Under the pieces are notes generated by a model that ran no database searches, had not been told where the DNA came from, and was given only the letters and a program-made list of their open reading frames with translations. A DNA stretch of 64,000 nucleotides from Larimichthys crocea. Its lineage: Eukaryota; Chordata; Actinopteri; Sciaenidae. The position numbers and the translations under genes are program-made. Location of the stretch: NCBI RefSeq assembly GCF_000972845.2, contig NC_040011.1, positions 29,876,806 through 29,940,805 on the forward strand, given 5' to 3'. This document shows positions 33,041 to 44,662 of the stretch, in pieces (the first letter of the stretch is position 1; every line of letters begins with the position of its first letter).

Positions 33041-34526
33041 TCCTTTGCACACATAAGAAAAAGTGATGGTTGCACATATGACATGTACACTGACATTTCT
33101 GCATGTGTGTCTTGGGTTTTTTCGTATCCATCTAACGACAGACGATGTCCTGCGTTGTTTATATTCCTTTGAGGCAAACTCGATTATGATTTTAGACTAA
33201 ATAAATGTGACTTTACTTGACTAATGAAGTAGTTGTCTAAAGAATGAGAAAAGACAGCCTGACATGCAGTTTGTTTGAAGCACACTGAGGCCCTCGCTCT
33301 GTCACATATGATTCCAATAAAGGTCAAAGTTTAAAGTTGGCTCAATCACTGTTGATTTGAACCCAGCGATGAGGTTGTGGTCTACTTGTATCTTAAATTT
33401 GCCGTGCCTTCTTTCAAAGGCTCTTTTCTAAGTAGAAAGATGAAGTTTTTAGACTTTTTTTTATAATGTATTATGTCTGCAGAAACCTTTAAAAGAGAGC
33501 GGTGAAGAAAACTGCGGCTGTTCGGACTGTAAACGGAGAAATGTGATGAGTGTGAAAAACGGTGAAAAGGGGGATACAGCGTTAATGTCTACATACTTTC
33601 ATAACCTGCATAAGCCCCATCTTTGCTTCTCCCTCTCTAAAGCTCTTGGTGGAGTTTCATTAAAGTATGCTTTTAAGTTAATGCAAGATCTTATCGTGCG
33701 TCTCCACTCACTCAGCTCAGATCCTCTCTCTGCCTCTCTCGCTTCATTTGTTATCACTTCTAATCTTCTTCTTCCTTCCACTATTTCCCACTGCCTCGCT
33801 CAATCCACCCTCGCCCCCTCTCACACTCACCTTTCCTCACCACCCCCCACCGTCCGTTGTTCTCTGTCTGATTTACTCAGCCTGCTTCAAGGCACTCATT
33901 ATCTACTTGAAGTTATGGAGTTCCTTAAAAGGCAGAAATAGAAGAAGGGCAAGAGGAGAGGAGTAATTCTTGAGGCCTGAGACACTAAGACCTAAACCCT
34001 TCCCTCCAATCCATCTTTTGCTTTGTCTTTTGCTCTCATCCTTCCGTCCACAGTTTGTGTTACACCAGTAGCCCTGTTTCTTTCTCTGCTGGCCTTGTTC
34101 ATGTTTTCTTTCCCTGGCTCATCCATCATGTGCTGTCGCCGGCGGTCGTGACGCTGTCGTGTAATTATCTCATATTTATGCGAATATGCTTGTCCTGTAC
34201 TAGTGCTGCCTCAGTTTTATGCGTACTCAGGGTTCCTTTGACTCCATGCCCCTGGCTTAAAAGCTTCATGTCATAATTCAAGCCAGAGGGAGACATTTGA
34301 TTGGCCCACAGGCCCAACGGCACAGCAGGATCCTTTTGATATTACACCACTCTCAGTAGTGGCTGTCGTTTTCAGACAGCAGGAGTCCACGTGGAAGAAA
34401 AAACGATGAACGTGCTAATTACTTTTAGGCACCTACTCGCCTCACAGGGTTCAAATGCACCATAAGCAATTCGGAGGATACATTTTATTATTGGTCTTTC
34501 AGTACTTTGCAAACATACAGTTTCAA

Positions 34527-34612
34527 TTTGAGGAGCCACAGTGGGAGTCTAACCCCCTAACCACAGCACGGCTGGTGCCATGCTCTGCCCATTGAGCTGC
34601 AGAGCAGAAGCG
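34527..34612 (-). repeat. tRNA-derived SINE head or decayed tRNA-like sequence
   Basis: Read on the minus strand it gives GCAGCTCAATGGGCAGAGCA (A-box-like, as in a tRNA D arm) and 40 nt later GGGGTTAGACTCCC (B-box-like T arm). The acceptor stem does not pair properly, so it is not a functional tRNA gene. Confidence 0.5.
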
Positions 34613-35789
34613 TGCAGAGAAACAGCAGGGAGGGTAATCACGGCCTACACTCAATGCCCGAAGGCCCAAATGCCCCTCGAATGTATAACTCAGGCCACAT
34701 TCAACCTGGACTCCATTTTTAACATCTTTTTTCAATTCTGACCAAAGTCTTATTTGGTTATAATAAATCTCTGGACATCTTTCTTGCCAGCATGCCTGGC
34801 TCCACGCTCCGAAAAACAGCCTCAGAGACTCCCAGGGCCTGCTTGACGTGTAATGATGGATATTGCAAAAAGGTTTGGAGTCAAACAAAAGACTCAATTT
34901 TCTTCACTTTCTGTGTAATGAAACATAAACTCTCATGCAGCTATTGTGGACATTTTCCCATTTTTCAAGAGAATAAAACCATTTTTGGAGACTGTCTGAG
35001 GTTTGTCTTTGCAGCAGCTGCCTGACATCTTACGGCCAGCGCTACAACTTCTGTGCTGCACTACTGACTGCAGCCCTGCGAAGCCAAAGCTGTTGTTGGT
35101 TTTTTTCCCCTCTTTCCCACATGGCATTGGTTTTCTACCATTGGCATTTTAAGACCTCTTACATCATTCTACATTAGTACACACCAAGTTTGTATTTCAT
35201 TTGAAAAGTGGAAGCTGCAAAGCTAAGTTAACTAGCGTCCACTTTGCCAGCTCCCACTAGTGTCCTAGTTAGCCTAAATCCCACGAGACATTACTTTTCT
35301 TTCATGTTATTGCAACACCTGCTGAGTGCCATTGTCAAGCTCCTGCACACTAAGTGTTGTGTTCGACCTATATAATGGAGAGGGTCTTAGCTGTCTCTCT
35401 TTCATGTGGTGATGGTAAAACTTAGAGCACGAGGTAGCCTTGTAACCTCAGCACTGGGTTACACCCACTGCCAACTTCATAGTTGCATCAAATAGAAATT
35501 AGACACTTTGGTTGCTTTATAATTTGCTTATTTTATATTTTAATTAGCTGCTAATATTTTATTTTATTTTCTGGCAGGAGTTTGCAGCCATGTTGCCAGT
35601 CATTTGTTATGTTTTTAGATTGACAGATTGAATTTTTTTCCTGCTCAGCTACTCGTAGTTATGATATAAATGACATGATGTGAACACGAGTCAATCTTAA
35701 TTTCCTGTGTGGCTGTTGGAGATAAAGTCATATGACCGCCGACATGGAGACTGTGCCAATACATTACCTGTAGCAACTCAAGAATGAAA

Positions 35790-36240
35790 AATTTGTTTAA
35801 ATTAATTTTAATTTCAGTTTGAACAACTTTATTAATCCCACTGTAATTAATTTGGGGCAGTTTTACACACAGAGAAACACAGGAAACATTCAAACACAAA
35901 GATAAATGATAAATAAACTACAAAAGGACAAGATAAAAAATAGTTTAAAAAGCCAGATAAGACCAGATAATAAAACAGATTAAAAAACATACGCCAACAT
36001 TGACAATGGTTTAAGAACAAGACTACAGAACATTAAGTAATCAGATTGCAGAGGGAATTAATGATTTAGAGTATCTGTTGGCCCTGATGGCAACAGAGAA
36101 AATTTACTTTCCAGGATGTATCCAGAAAAAGCCAAAATATGTGATGTTTTTCGGAGGTCTGTTCCTCATTGCAGTTTTTTTTCTTGTTATCTTAGCCATT
36201 ATTTTGCCAATATGATGCAATGTGAAGGCGTGTAATTGTG
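35790..36240. repeat. Possible degenerate retroelement-derived repeat
   Basis: Includes CAACTTTATTAATCCCACTG and GGTCTGTTCCTCATTGCAGT. The 'TTTATTAATCCCAC' phrase resembles the 3' end of dispersed teleost elements. No intact frame is present. Confidence 0.3.
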
Positions 36241-37204
36241 TGCTGGAAACTCATACTGTTGTGCTTGATTTTTGTTAAATTCATTCATCTTCCTGGATTG
36301 ACAGGCCGCACCCACATAACAAAGATGTATGAAGCTCTGCAGTAAAGATGAGCTAAGAAGAATAATGGGGGAAATGCTTTAAGACAAGAGTCATACGGCT
36401 TCAGGAGGGAACAAGAGGCTGGAACCAAACAAGTGTCAAAAAAGACATATTTGTGCTTTGTTTCTTGAGTTGGAGAGCGCTGGATTACATTAAGGAGAAA
36501 GTTCCTGCTCCAAATCTTGCCATGGGGTAAATAAGTACACTGGAAGCTGTTTTGTTTCAGCCAAGAGTACTGTTTCCTAAATGATTGGCCAGTAGTTAAA
36601 GAGGTTAAATAGACCTCTCTTGTAAAAAGTGGCACCATGCTGTTTTTATAGGCCTCTGTTGCCCTCCTGTGGTGAACAGTAAGCGTTACCATTAGCGGTT
36701 CATGACGTCTCAGGAGCTGAAAGTGTGTTTGACCACCTGTGTGTAGTTTTGAGCTGAGAAGAATGATGTGTTATGTCCTCCTGCTAATGGAATCACAGGA
36801 TTAGATATGTTTTATGTTTCAGGTACCGTGAGACTCGCCCGCTCCCCTGCCAACCCACCAACCGTCCCCGCATTAATGAAAATTAAGACCACATTGAGTT
36901 TGAGCGTGCAACTGTGTATGTGTGTGTGTGTGTGTGCATTCACTGATTGCTGTCTGGATCTGATTTAAGTAGAAACAGATTGAAGAATGATAATTAGCTC
37001 TAATAAGATGGAATTTCCCTAACTATGTCAAACAGCAGCCGCATCACAGGGCTGCTTTAAAAGGGGCTTCAGGTCAATTGGAACCACACACACACACACA
37101 CACACATAAGCACAGGCCTATGATAACTCTATCTGCTATTGATCAGAAATGTTTTTAGATCTACAAATAAATACAAGTTCTGTAACCTAATCTCCTGCAT
37201 GCTG

Positions 37205-37425
37205 GACGTAAACCAGTGTAGAAGGATTTAGTGGCAGTAGTTGCTGATTGCAACGCCCTCGTTTCACCCTCTCCTCCCTAGTGTGAAGAAAACGTGTTAA
37301 AAACACACATAAAGTGTAGAGCCAGTGTTTAGTTGATCTGTTCTGGAAACAAGGGGGTGCCACATGGTAAGGTAACAAAAACACAACAATTCCTATACTC
37401 AGGTGATTAAATACTAACCTGAGGC
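37205..37425 (+). mobile_element. Copy of TIR element family A (AAGGTCCAGTGTGTAG type)
   Basis: Contains GAGCCAGTGTTTAGTTGATC, TGTTCTGG, GGTAACAAAAACACAACAAT and ACTCAGGTGATTA in the order found in the copy at 50741-51039 and, reversed, at 44345-44662. Its left end is degraded (AAGGATTTAGTGGCAGTAG). Confidence 0.55.
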
Positions 37426-37590
37426 AATAGTTTGACATTTTGGGATATACCATAATACTTATTCACTTTATGGACAAGAGTTAAATGAGAAGATTTTTTC
37501 TGTTTGTACAGTGAATATGAAGCAGCTGGTTAGCTTGGCTTACAGGACTGGAAACAGTTTTTACACAAACATGATACAGTGTATTCATTT
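37425..37590 (+). mobile_element. Partial copy of TIR element family B
   Basis: GTTTGACATTTTGGGATATA, then TGAATATGAAGCAGCTGGTT and AGCTTGGCTTACAGGACTGG, parallel the neighbouring copy at 37630-38020 and the left part of the element at 21464. It is truncated after the ACTGGAAACAG motif. Confidence 0.55.
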
Positions 37591-37629
37591 GTGATTGTTT
37601 GACCTTCAAACAGAGCTAATTACATTTAG

Positions 37630-37700
37630 AGGAATAGTTAAATGTTTTTGCTTTTTCGTTTCAGACAGAAAGTTAGATGATAAGAATGATACCAGTTTTA

Positions 37701-37753
<53 letters not shown>

Positions 37754-38020
37754 ATAAAAACTATAGTGGGCAGCTGGTTAACTTAGCCTAGCACAAAGAC
37801 TGGGAGCAGGGGGAAACATCTAGGTTGTCATAGGTAGTTACTGCTCAGTCGAGAAATGATCACATAACCCCTCGAAATATAGGAATTTCTATTTTTACAC
37901 TTTGGCTTCCAACGTGTTAATCAATAATCTTAAGAGACATTTAGACAAGTCCAGACTAGCTGCTTCCCCTTGTTTCCAGTCTTTATGCTAAGATAATCCA
38001 CTTGTCTGCTTGCCTTTAAC
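37630..38020 (+). mobile_element. TIR/foldback element family B with internal (GT)n
   Basis: The arm at about 37783-37825 (TAGCACAAAGACTGGGAGCA) is mirrored by the arm at 37956-37996, whose reverse complement reads TAGCATAAAGACTGGAAACA. The element therefore folds back on itself over about 40 bp with a 130-bp loop. Its left end (GTTAGATGATAAGAATGATA) matches the element at 21464. A (GT)n array at 37705-37750 has expanded inside it. Confidence 0.65.
37705..37750 (+). repeat. (GT)n microsatellite within family B element
   Basis: A pure GT array of 46 bp inserted between two conserved motifs of the surrounding element. Confidence 0.95.
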
Positions 38021-38379
38021 CCCTTACAAACTGTTCATATTCAATTATCTTGAATCTTGACCCGGTCCAAGAAAATCCTCATAAAAAAAAGTGTCTATAC
38101 CAAATTGTGAACTACAGATCTATTTAGAATACATAAATAGCCTATCTCACATTAATAAATTCATTATTATTCCTTAATTTATGATTTAGATAGCATGAGA
38201 GTGGATTTGTTTTTGGAGAAAAAAACACCTATATCACGCTCTATTATGTCTTGTTTTACCGAAGACATGAACACATGACAGCCATAATTATTTAAATATA
38301 TCTTACTGATAGTGTGGTTATCACCCTCTCTTTCTACCACCCTCTCGCTACCATATCCCCATTACAGTTTATAGTTAGT

Positions 38380-38600
38380 TTAGGATTTCCTGCCGCTGTG
38401 CATCTGTGTCTCTCTATCTCTATCACAGGTTCCACTGCTACTGTAATTATTTTATCATTCATTGTAATTGTATAACCTGTTTGTGATGATTTGTTCTGTA
38501 CACGTGACATCTATTGCACGTCTGTCCATCCTGGGAGAGGGATCCCTCCTCTGTGGCTCTTCCTGAGGCTTCTTCCACCTTTTTTCCCTGTTAAAAGGCG
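38380..38600 (+). repeat. Teleost interspersed repeat (CCTGGGAGAGGGATCCCTCC type)
   Basis: Contains CTGTACACGTGACATCTATT, CCTGGGAGAGGGATCCCTCC and TCTTCCTGAGGCTTCTTCCA, a phrase order I recognise from a widely dispersed fish repeat. It abuts the SINE tail at 38602. Confidence 0.6.
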
Positions 38601-38601
38601 C

Positions 38602-38893
38602 AAAATAGCGCCTTTCTAGTCTTGTGTGTTACACTACATATCTCATTCACCCATTGACACACATTCACACACTGTTGGCACTGGCTGCCATGCAAGGTGC
38701 CAACTGCTCATCAGTTTTAGGAGCTAAGGAGCTAACCATTTATACTCATTCACACATCAATGATGCAGTCTTTGGGAGCAATTTGGGATTCAGTATCTTG
38801 CCCAAGGACACTTCAACATGCAGACTGGAGGAGCTGGGGATCAAACCGTCAATCATCTGATTAGTAGACGACCCGCTCTACGGCCTAAGCCTG
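38602..38893 (-). mobile_element. tRNA-derived SINE, near full length
   Basis: Minus-strand head: GTAGAGCGGGTCGTCTACTA (tRNA-like anticodon side) followed by GACGGTTTGATCCCCAGCTC, a pol III B box. The body is AGTGTCCTTGGGCAAGATAC and the tail runs to GAAAGGCGCTATTTTG. The head-body-tail order and the A/B-box spacing mark a tRNA-derived SINE. The 78-codon frame on the opposite strand is an artefact. Confidence 0.75.
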
Positions 38894-39119
38894 AGAAAAT
38901 ATTCAATTTGGTGCCTCTTTTTTTTTAGTGCATAGTTTTGTTCTTCAACTCTTTCGCAACAGTGCCAGTTATCATGTCTGATTTGGAAACCTGCCTGTTA
39001 CACACCTAAGAAACTTTGGCCTTCACCACGAGAGAATCAGCACACAGGTTTGAAAACCATGTCACGTCATGATCAAAACAATCCTTCAACGTCTCCAGAG
39101 GGGTGATGTTGACGCCTGT

Positions 39120-39520
39120 CAGTCTGGATGTTGTTCCAAAGTCTTTCCAAAAAGCTCCAGGACTCCATTGAATCCCAGCCAGCTACATACCGTACAAGTG
39201 GAAGAAACTCAGGGACAGAAGTGAATCTTCCAAGAAGTCATCGTCCTGCCAAAATCTCTCCAAGAGCAAAGTACACACAGGAAGTCAAAAAGTTTCAACA
39301 TCCAGAGGTCTTGCAGGCTTCTTTTGTCCTTGGCTTCGGCCAGCGTTCATGAGTCCACCATCAAAAAGAAGCTAGATAAAAATGAGATTCATGGAAAAGA
39401 ACCAAGACTGAAACTACTGCGCATGAAGAAGAAAAATGAACACTTGTCTGAAGGTTGCCAAAAAGCACCTAGGCAATCCTTAAGAGTGAAAACTTTTTGG
39501 CAAACACACGTACAGTAGGC
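39120..39520 (+). pseudogene. Decayed Tc1-like transposase fragment
   Basis: The plus-strand frames encode, in order, RPAKISPRAK and then VHESTIKKKLDKNEIHGKEP, with KKNEHLSEGCQKAP and VKTFW after it. These fit the second DNA-binding helix-turn-helix of Tc1/mariner transposases (pattern: S-T-I-x-x-x-L-x-K-x-G-x-H-G-R-x-P-R) and the approach to the catalytic domain. Frameshifts break it, and no DDE residues or terminal repeats were found. Confidence 0.65.
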
Positions 39521-42500
39521 GTCATAACAAAATCCCTGCTGTTTATGACACAGAGGAAAATGGTACATTCATATTAAGATGTGTATTCATAGTCAAACAT
39601 AGTATTAGTCACGGTATTGTTGTTTCTGCATTGTCAGTGCACCTGGATTCATCAGGCTTTGATTAAGCATCGCAGAAAGTCTGCAGACAACCGTATCAAA
39701 CCACAAGTTTTGGAAGAGATCTGGATACTTTATTTGCTCAGTTATATTTGTTCATTGTTGTCAGGACTGATTTTTTTCATTCAAGCAATTAAAAAAAAGC
39801 AAACACATTTGCAATCAGTTGGCAAGCTATAGCAGAAAGCCAACACAGCTCATGAGCTAATGGGACCTTTTTAACAGCAGACTTTCTTTTTGCAGGTGTT
39901 ACTAATAACATTAACAATGGCTCTGTTCTTTTCAAGTGTCCCAGAAAGTCATGACAGTGTGACAGTGAGCCAGCATGAACAAAGGACCTCTTCATGTAAG
40001 ATATTTTGGCGTCTCAGAGCAGAAAAATGCCACATTGATGTCTTATTGGAGACTCAAAATTTTTCTGAAAGCTCCAATAGATCTGACTTGGCACTCGCTT
40101 ATATGGAACTGCCAGAAAACCAAACAAATATGGAGGCCTCACATCAGCCAAAGTTCAATGTAATTAAACTCAAATTTAATAAATATGATGTTATATTACG
40201 AGTGTGATGTATTTTTAATCCTTACATCACCACCATCACACCAGCTCTGTAATCATACACCCATCTTGACGATGCTCACGTCATTAACACGGGAATCTTT
40301 CCCATCTCTAACGTCTATACAACATGATGTCACTTTTGCTTTTCCTGCTTTGACAAGTCAGAATGTCTGCTGTGAAAAACGCCATACTATATTCACTGAA
40401 TGTTGGAAAACAATAACAAGAACTTTAAAACCACAAATGTCTCTTGGGTTGAATCAGTTCTGTAATACCTCACAGAGAGGAATGCATGTGAGAGGGCTCT
40501 TTATAAATGTGACAAATACTTTCTGAGTTTCAGGGGTTTTGAGTTATTTCCCAAAATATTTTTTTTAACCTCTGTCTAAAAGGTTTTACTTCTTCTTCTA
40601 ACTGAAAATCATCTCTCACACATGATTCATGACTCTCATCTTTCAGTGTGCAATTGGTATTCAACAACCCATTCAACCGTAACACACTGTAAATCTTTAT
40701 GCAAAGCAGCTCCTTTTCTCGGGTTTCATGATTTGTATGAGAAACATCTGACAGAAAATGAGAATAACAATGACTTTAAAGCCACGGGAAACTCAAATCC
40801 ACAGTAGTGCTTTAACTTTTAATGTTTTAGGTACATAATAATAGCTAATGATTTGAGTTTTGATGATCAGGTAAATGCTGTCTGTCATTCCCACTCTACG
40901 CTCCGTATGCCTGTTTTTGTAACTTTTAACTTTGTGCTCCGGGTACGATAATATTTTAGGCCAATGAGTCACACACTACCAACCATTTTACTGATTTTGG
41001 TGAAAATGGATGATGTTTGATGGAGAAAATGTTTTCTGGCTTTCCTTCGGATGTCCTCTACTTGCTCTGCTACTCTTTACGGAGTTTCCTGATGGACAGT
41101 GAAGTAAAGTGTTGCTAACTGTAGCTGCTGTTAGATCAGTTTGTTAGCTGGGCTGCCTGGACTATGAGTTCAGAGTACTGGAGAGTGTTGGTGTTTGTAC
41201 CACAAGTGTTTTGGACCATTAGAAAGAGGTTTGCCAGTGCAGCCAGCGTAGAACTGGAGCTGGGCAAGCGGTCAGTGTAACCTCAACAGCTTCTATGGAC
41301 ACAGGAACTTTTTTCTTTACTTAGCTGTGACACTGATAGAGCTCACAGTTTGGTAGATGAAAAATAGAGAAATTAGAGTCCTGTCACAGTCATTGTAGCA
41401 TGTAAATCCATAATCAGTCAAAACATGCTGTCTATACAGTCCGCCTCACTCTATTCACAGTTAAAGTCAGATGTCCTCATTCAACTCATCACACACTGTA
41501 CTGTTTGTCCAAAGTTTGTCCATCTCTCATGGTGATAAAACAATTTATTTGATCTCTCATAATTAGACGTCCATGGAGAAGAATCAAAGGGTCTTTTCTA
41601 TGTCTGTACATGCAGGCTACAGAATTGGTTTAATGTGTTACTATAAGAGTGAACATCTTGTTTGTGACTGACACCCACAATATACAATCATCCAAACTTT
41701 GCTCATTGACAAAGTTAATGACAACAGTATGGCTCCGCACAGATGCTGTTTTGAAGCTAACCTGACCTTTGACCTCCCTGCAACATGGACAAAAACCATG
41801 ACCACGAAAACATGACTATGTTTCTGTGAGCAGCCTCTATAATGGATTAAACATTTACCAAGACAATGTAAATAAAACCACAACATTCTGAATCGTATGT
41901 TTTTGATTTAATGACTGCAAGATGAAAATAAAAGCTGCATTTGAATCAATTTTCCAATCAAGTTTCCATGACTTATACAGAGGACCCACATGAAACTGGA
42001 CATGTTTGCATGTATATCACATACCAGGCAATCATACTGTCACATACATTTCCTTCTCTGTGGGTGTTGAGGCAATCCCTCTTTAGTAATGCTGCCCGTC
42101 CAGCAGGTGGAGCCCTCCATCAGCAGTCCAACATTGGCATCCTCTGCCAGTTTTCTTTTCTGAGCAAGCTAAAAACCAAAATGAGAGACTCATTGCTCTA
42201 AATCCATACTGAAAAACATTTAATAATCTAAAGAAAAAAAACTTTAAAAGCATAATTCCTTGTTATTACACATCTCTAATGACTTCAGATGCAGACAGCC
42301 ATGATATAATGGAGAGAACTCAGCTAATCAAGTTTTATTTTAACCTCTGAACGTCATATCATGAGAGGAAGGAGTCTTTGATGGTTTTAAAAATGATTTG
42401 ACTGAAATAATTAGACAAGCATTACCCACTGGTCGGTTTTGTTAATGAAAACTACAGAACGATAAAAGTGCAGGGTCCAGCCATCAGTCTGAACTTTTGT

Positions 42501-44344
42501 TTCTCCATTCTTTCAAATTCTTGAACTCTGTCAATTGAAACTTTTTTGCTTAATGGTACAAGCAATTATTTATTTTAGTCTTGATCAACCTGAGCAACAT
42601 CTCAGTGGAAATACACACTGTGTGCTCTATTGTGACTTTTTGTATAATGAAAAACAACAAGAAGTGTGAATTTCAAAATGTTTGTTTTAGTTAAATTTTT
42701 TAATGTACAGGTTAAAAAAACAAAAACAAACAAAAAACAACTCTTTAAGGGCTCCATAATACTTCTTGTACAAATCTAGGTATAAAGATTATTGATGTGT
42801 GTTAAAAATAGATGTTTAAATATACATAAATTAGGTACGCATATAAAAAATTACAAACCTATCAAATGATGAAATTAGTTTTGGCACTCACAGCTGTACA
42901 ACAGCTGTACAATGTAATGTGATGCAATACTACACATCGCAGCAAGGCCTCAGAAATGACTGTAGAATTGAATCAGTAATCTCTCTGACCATGAAAAACA
43001 TTGACTTAGCATCTATAACGTCACCCATATGCCTGTGAATTGGTTGTTTTGAAGGCTGGAATTTGGGTGTACTGCTACACTTTTGTAGTTAGCGGAGTCT
43101 GACAAAACAAATTCTGGTGAAAGCTGAGAAGCTTGTTTGAGGCTGACAAGAAAAGTGCAACCATTGCAGCGAAATCTGGCTGAGGTTTGTTCTGTACACA
43201 GGCTGCTGCTTCATAAACAGGACATTAGATTAAATACTGAGACAATAACTCAGGGGAAAAGGTATTGACTTGCTATTTTAATATTAAATCTTCATCTTGT
43301 TGAATTTGGTCCTAAAGATCTTTTAAAGGCCAACAGAAAGCTCAAAGTGGTAACAGACTCCTGCATCACCTAATATTTCATTCTTCACTAGTTTATGCAC
43401 TTGTAATAATCCTGAGGCTCAGGTATGTCTTGCCTTTAGCGCTCAGCTGCTTGTTGCAGACAGTTTCAACAGTCTCAGTTTCACAAAGATATTAATTAAT
43501 CGAGAGCTGATGTTGTGTAATACTGCAGAGGTGTTTCTGCATTGTGTCCACTCTGTGTATGATCACCCAGCTACATAATTCAATCAGACTTCCCCTACTG
43601 TGAGGTAAGTAAAGTAGGACATTGCCAACCAACCAGACTGTACTGGCGTCACTCCTGTTCTCCAGAACATTGCAGTTTGCAGGTGGGGCTAAAGGTGACA
43701 TTTCCAGGTGTCCACAGCTGGAGAGCGCTCACTGAAATTCCAACAGGATTATTTGATTAAGAAACTGGGGGCCTAGAGTTCCCAGATTTGCCCCTGCAGC
43801 TGGAACAAATGTTTCATGAGTCAAGACCGACTGTACAGCTTGAACTGTCAGGAGCCAACATTGGCAGATTGCTATACGTTTGAAGTGGAAAACTGTACAG
43901 TTTCCTGTAGAGCCCAGCAGGGTGCAGATTTGTGTGGTGAGCACTGTGAATAAGGAGGACGAATGCTTTTGTATAGAAACCAGAATTACTCAAGCTCAGC
44001 AGTCAAAAGAAAGTAATAAAGATGGAAGCTGAATGTTCATACATGAAGGTTAAGCTGATATAAGCTGATGATTTGTATTACATGAAATGACTTCTCTGCT
44101 TGTAGCTTCTCTTTGAAGAGTGGACACAATGAAAACAAAGCAGTTATACTGATTATTTTATAGCAAGAGAGGACAAATGAGACCAACGAGCAAGACACAA
44201 GCAAGGGAAAACCCCAGAAATGAGGGTGATCATGACCTCACTTCACACTGCAGCAGGGAAATTTGAGTCTAATCACGTCTGTATATTGACTTTCTATGCA
44301 ACCACCAGAATGAAAGTTCATGGTTTCCTTTTTAAGTATGTAAG

Positions 44345-44662
44345 ATTTAGAGGCTCTATGTACAGAATATGTATGAAAGTAAATATGATATGCTTAATTA
44401 TGCTTTCATTAGTGTATAATCATCTGAAAATAAAAATCATATGCTTTCGCTACCTGAGAATAAACCTTTTATATCTGCATACATATCCTCCATGTTATCC
44501 CGAACAAACAAAGTTAACACTCGCCCTACTTAGGGGCTTTTTGAGTTTTCTACACCTTTGGTGGTCACTGTAGGGTTGAGGGGAGAAGATATAAAGTGGT
44601 TACAATCAGCAACTACGCCACAAGATGCCACTAAATCCTGCACACTGATCCTTTAGGCTAGT
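44345..44662 (-). mobile_element. Copy of TIR element family A, reversed
   Basis: GTGTATAATCATCTGAAAAT is the reverse complement, with mismatches, of the TTTTCAGGTGATTATACATG stretch in the copy at 50741. The right edge, GCCACTAAATCCTGCACACT followed by GATCCTTTA, is the terminal repeat. Many substitutions suggest an old insertion. Confidence 0.6.

Noticed and set aside
32827..33177. Intact 116-codon MADF protein gene
   Set aside because: Only the first half of the domain is in frame; the second half is in another frame and meets a stop, so it is treated as a pseudogene.
33543..33941. 132-codon frame in the intergenic region
   Set aside because: It overlaps a pyrimidine-rich block that suppresses stop codons; the translation is Ser/Pro/Leu-rich without motifs.
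34527..34612. Functional tRNA gene
   Set aside because: A- and B-box-like words are present, but the acceptor stem and anticodon arm do not pair properly; better explained as a SINE head or tRNA relic.
38602..38893. CRISPR-like or other direct-repeat array in the repeat cluster
   Set aside because: There are no regularly spaced direct repeats; the repeated words belong to dispersed eukaryotic elements.
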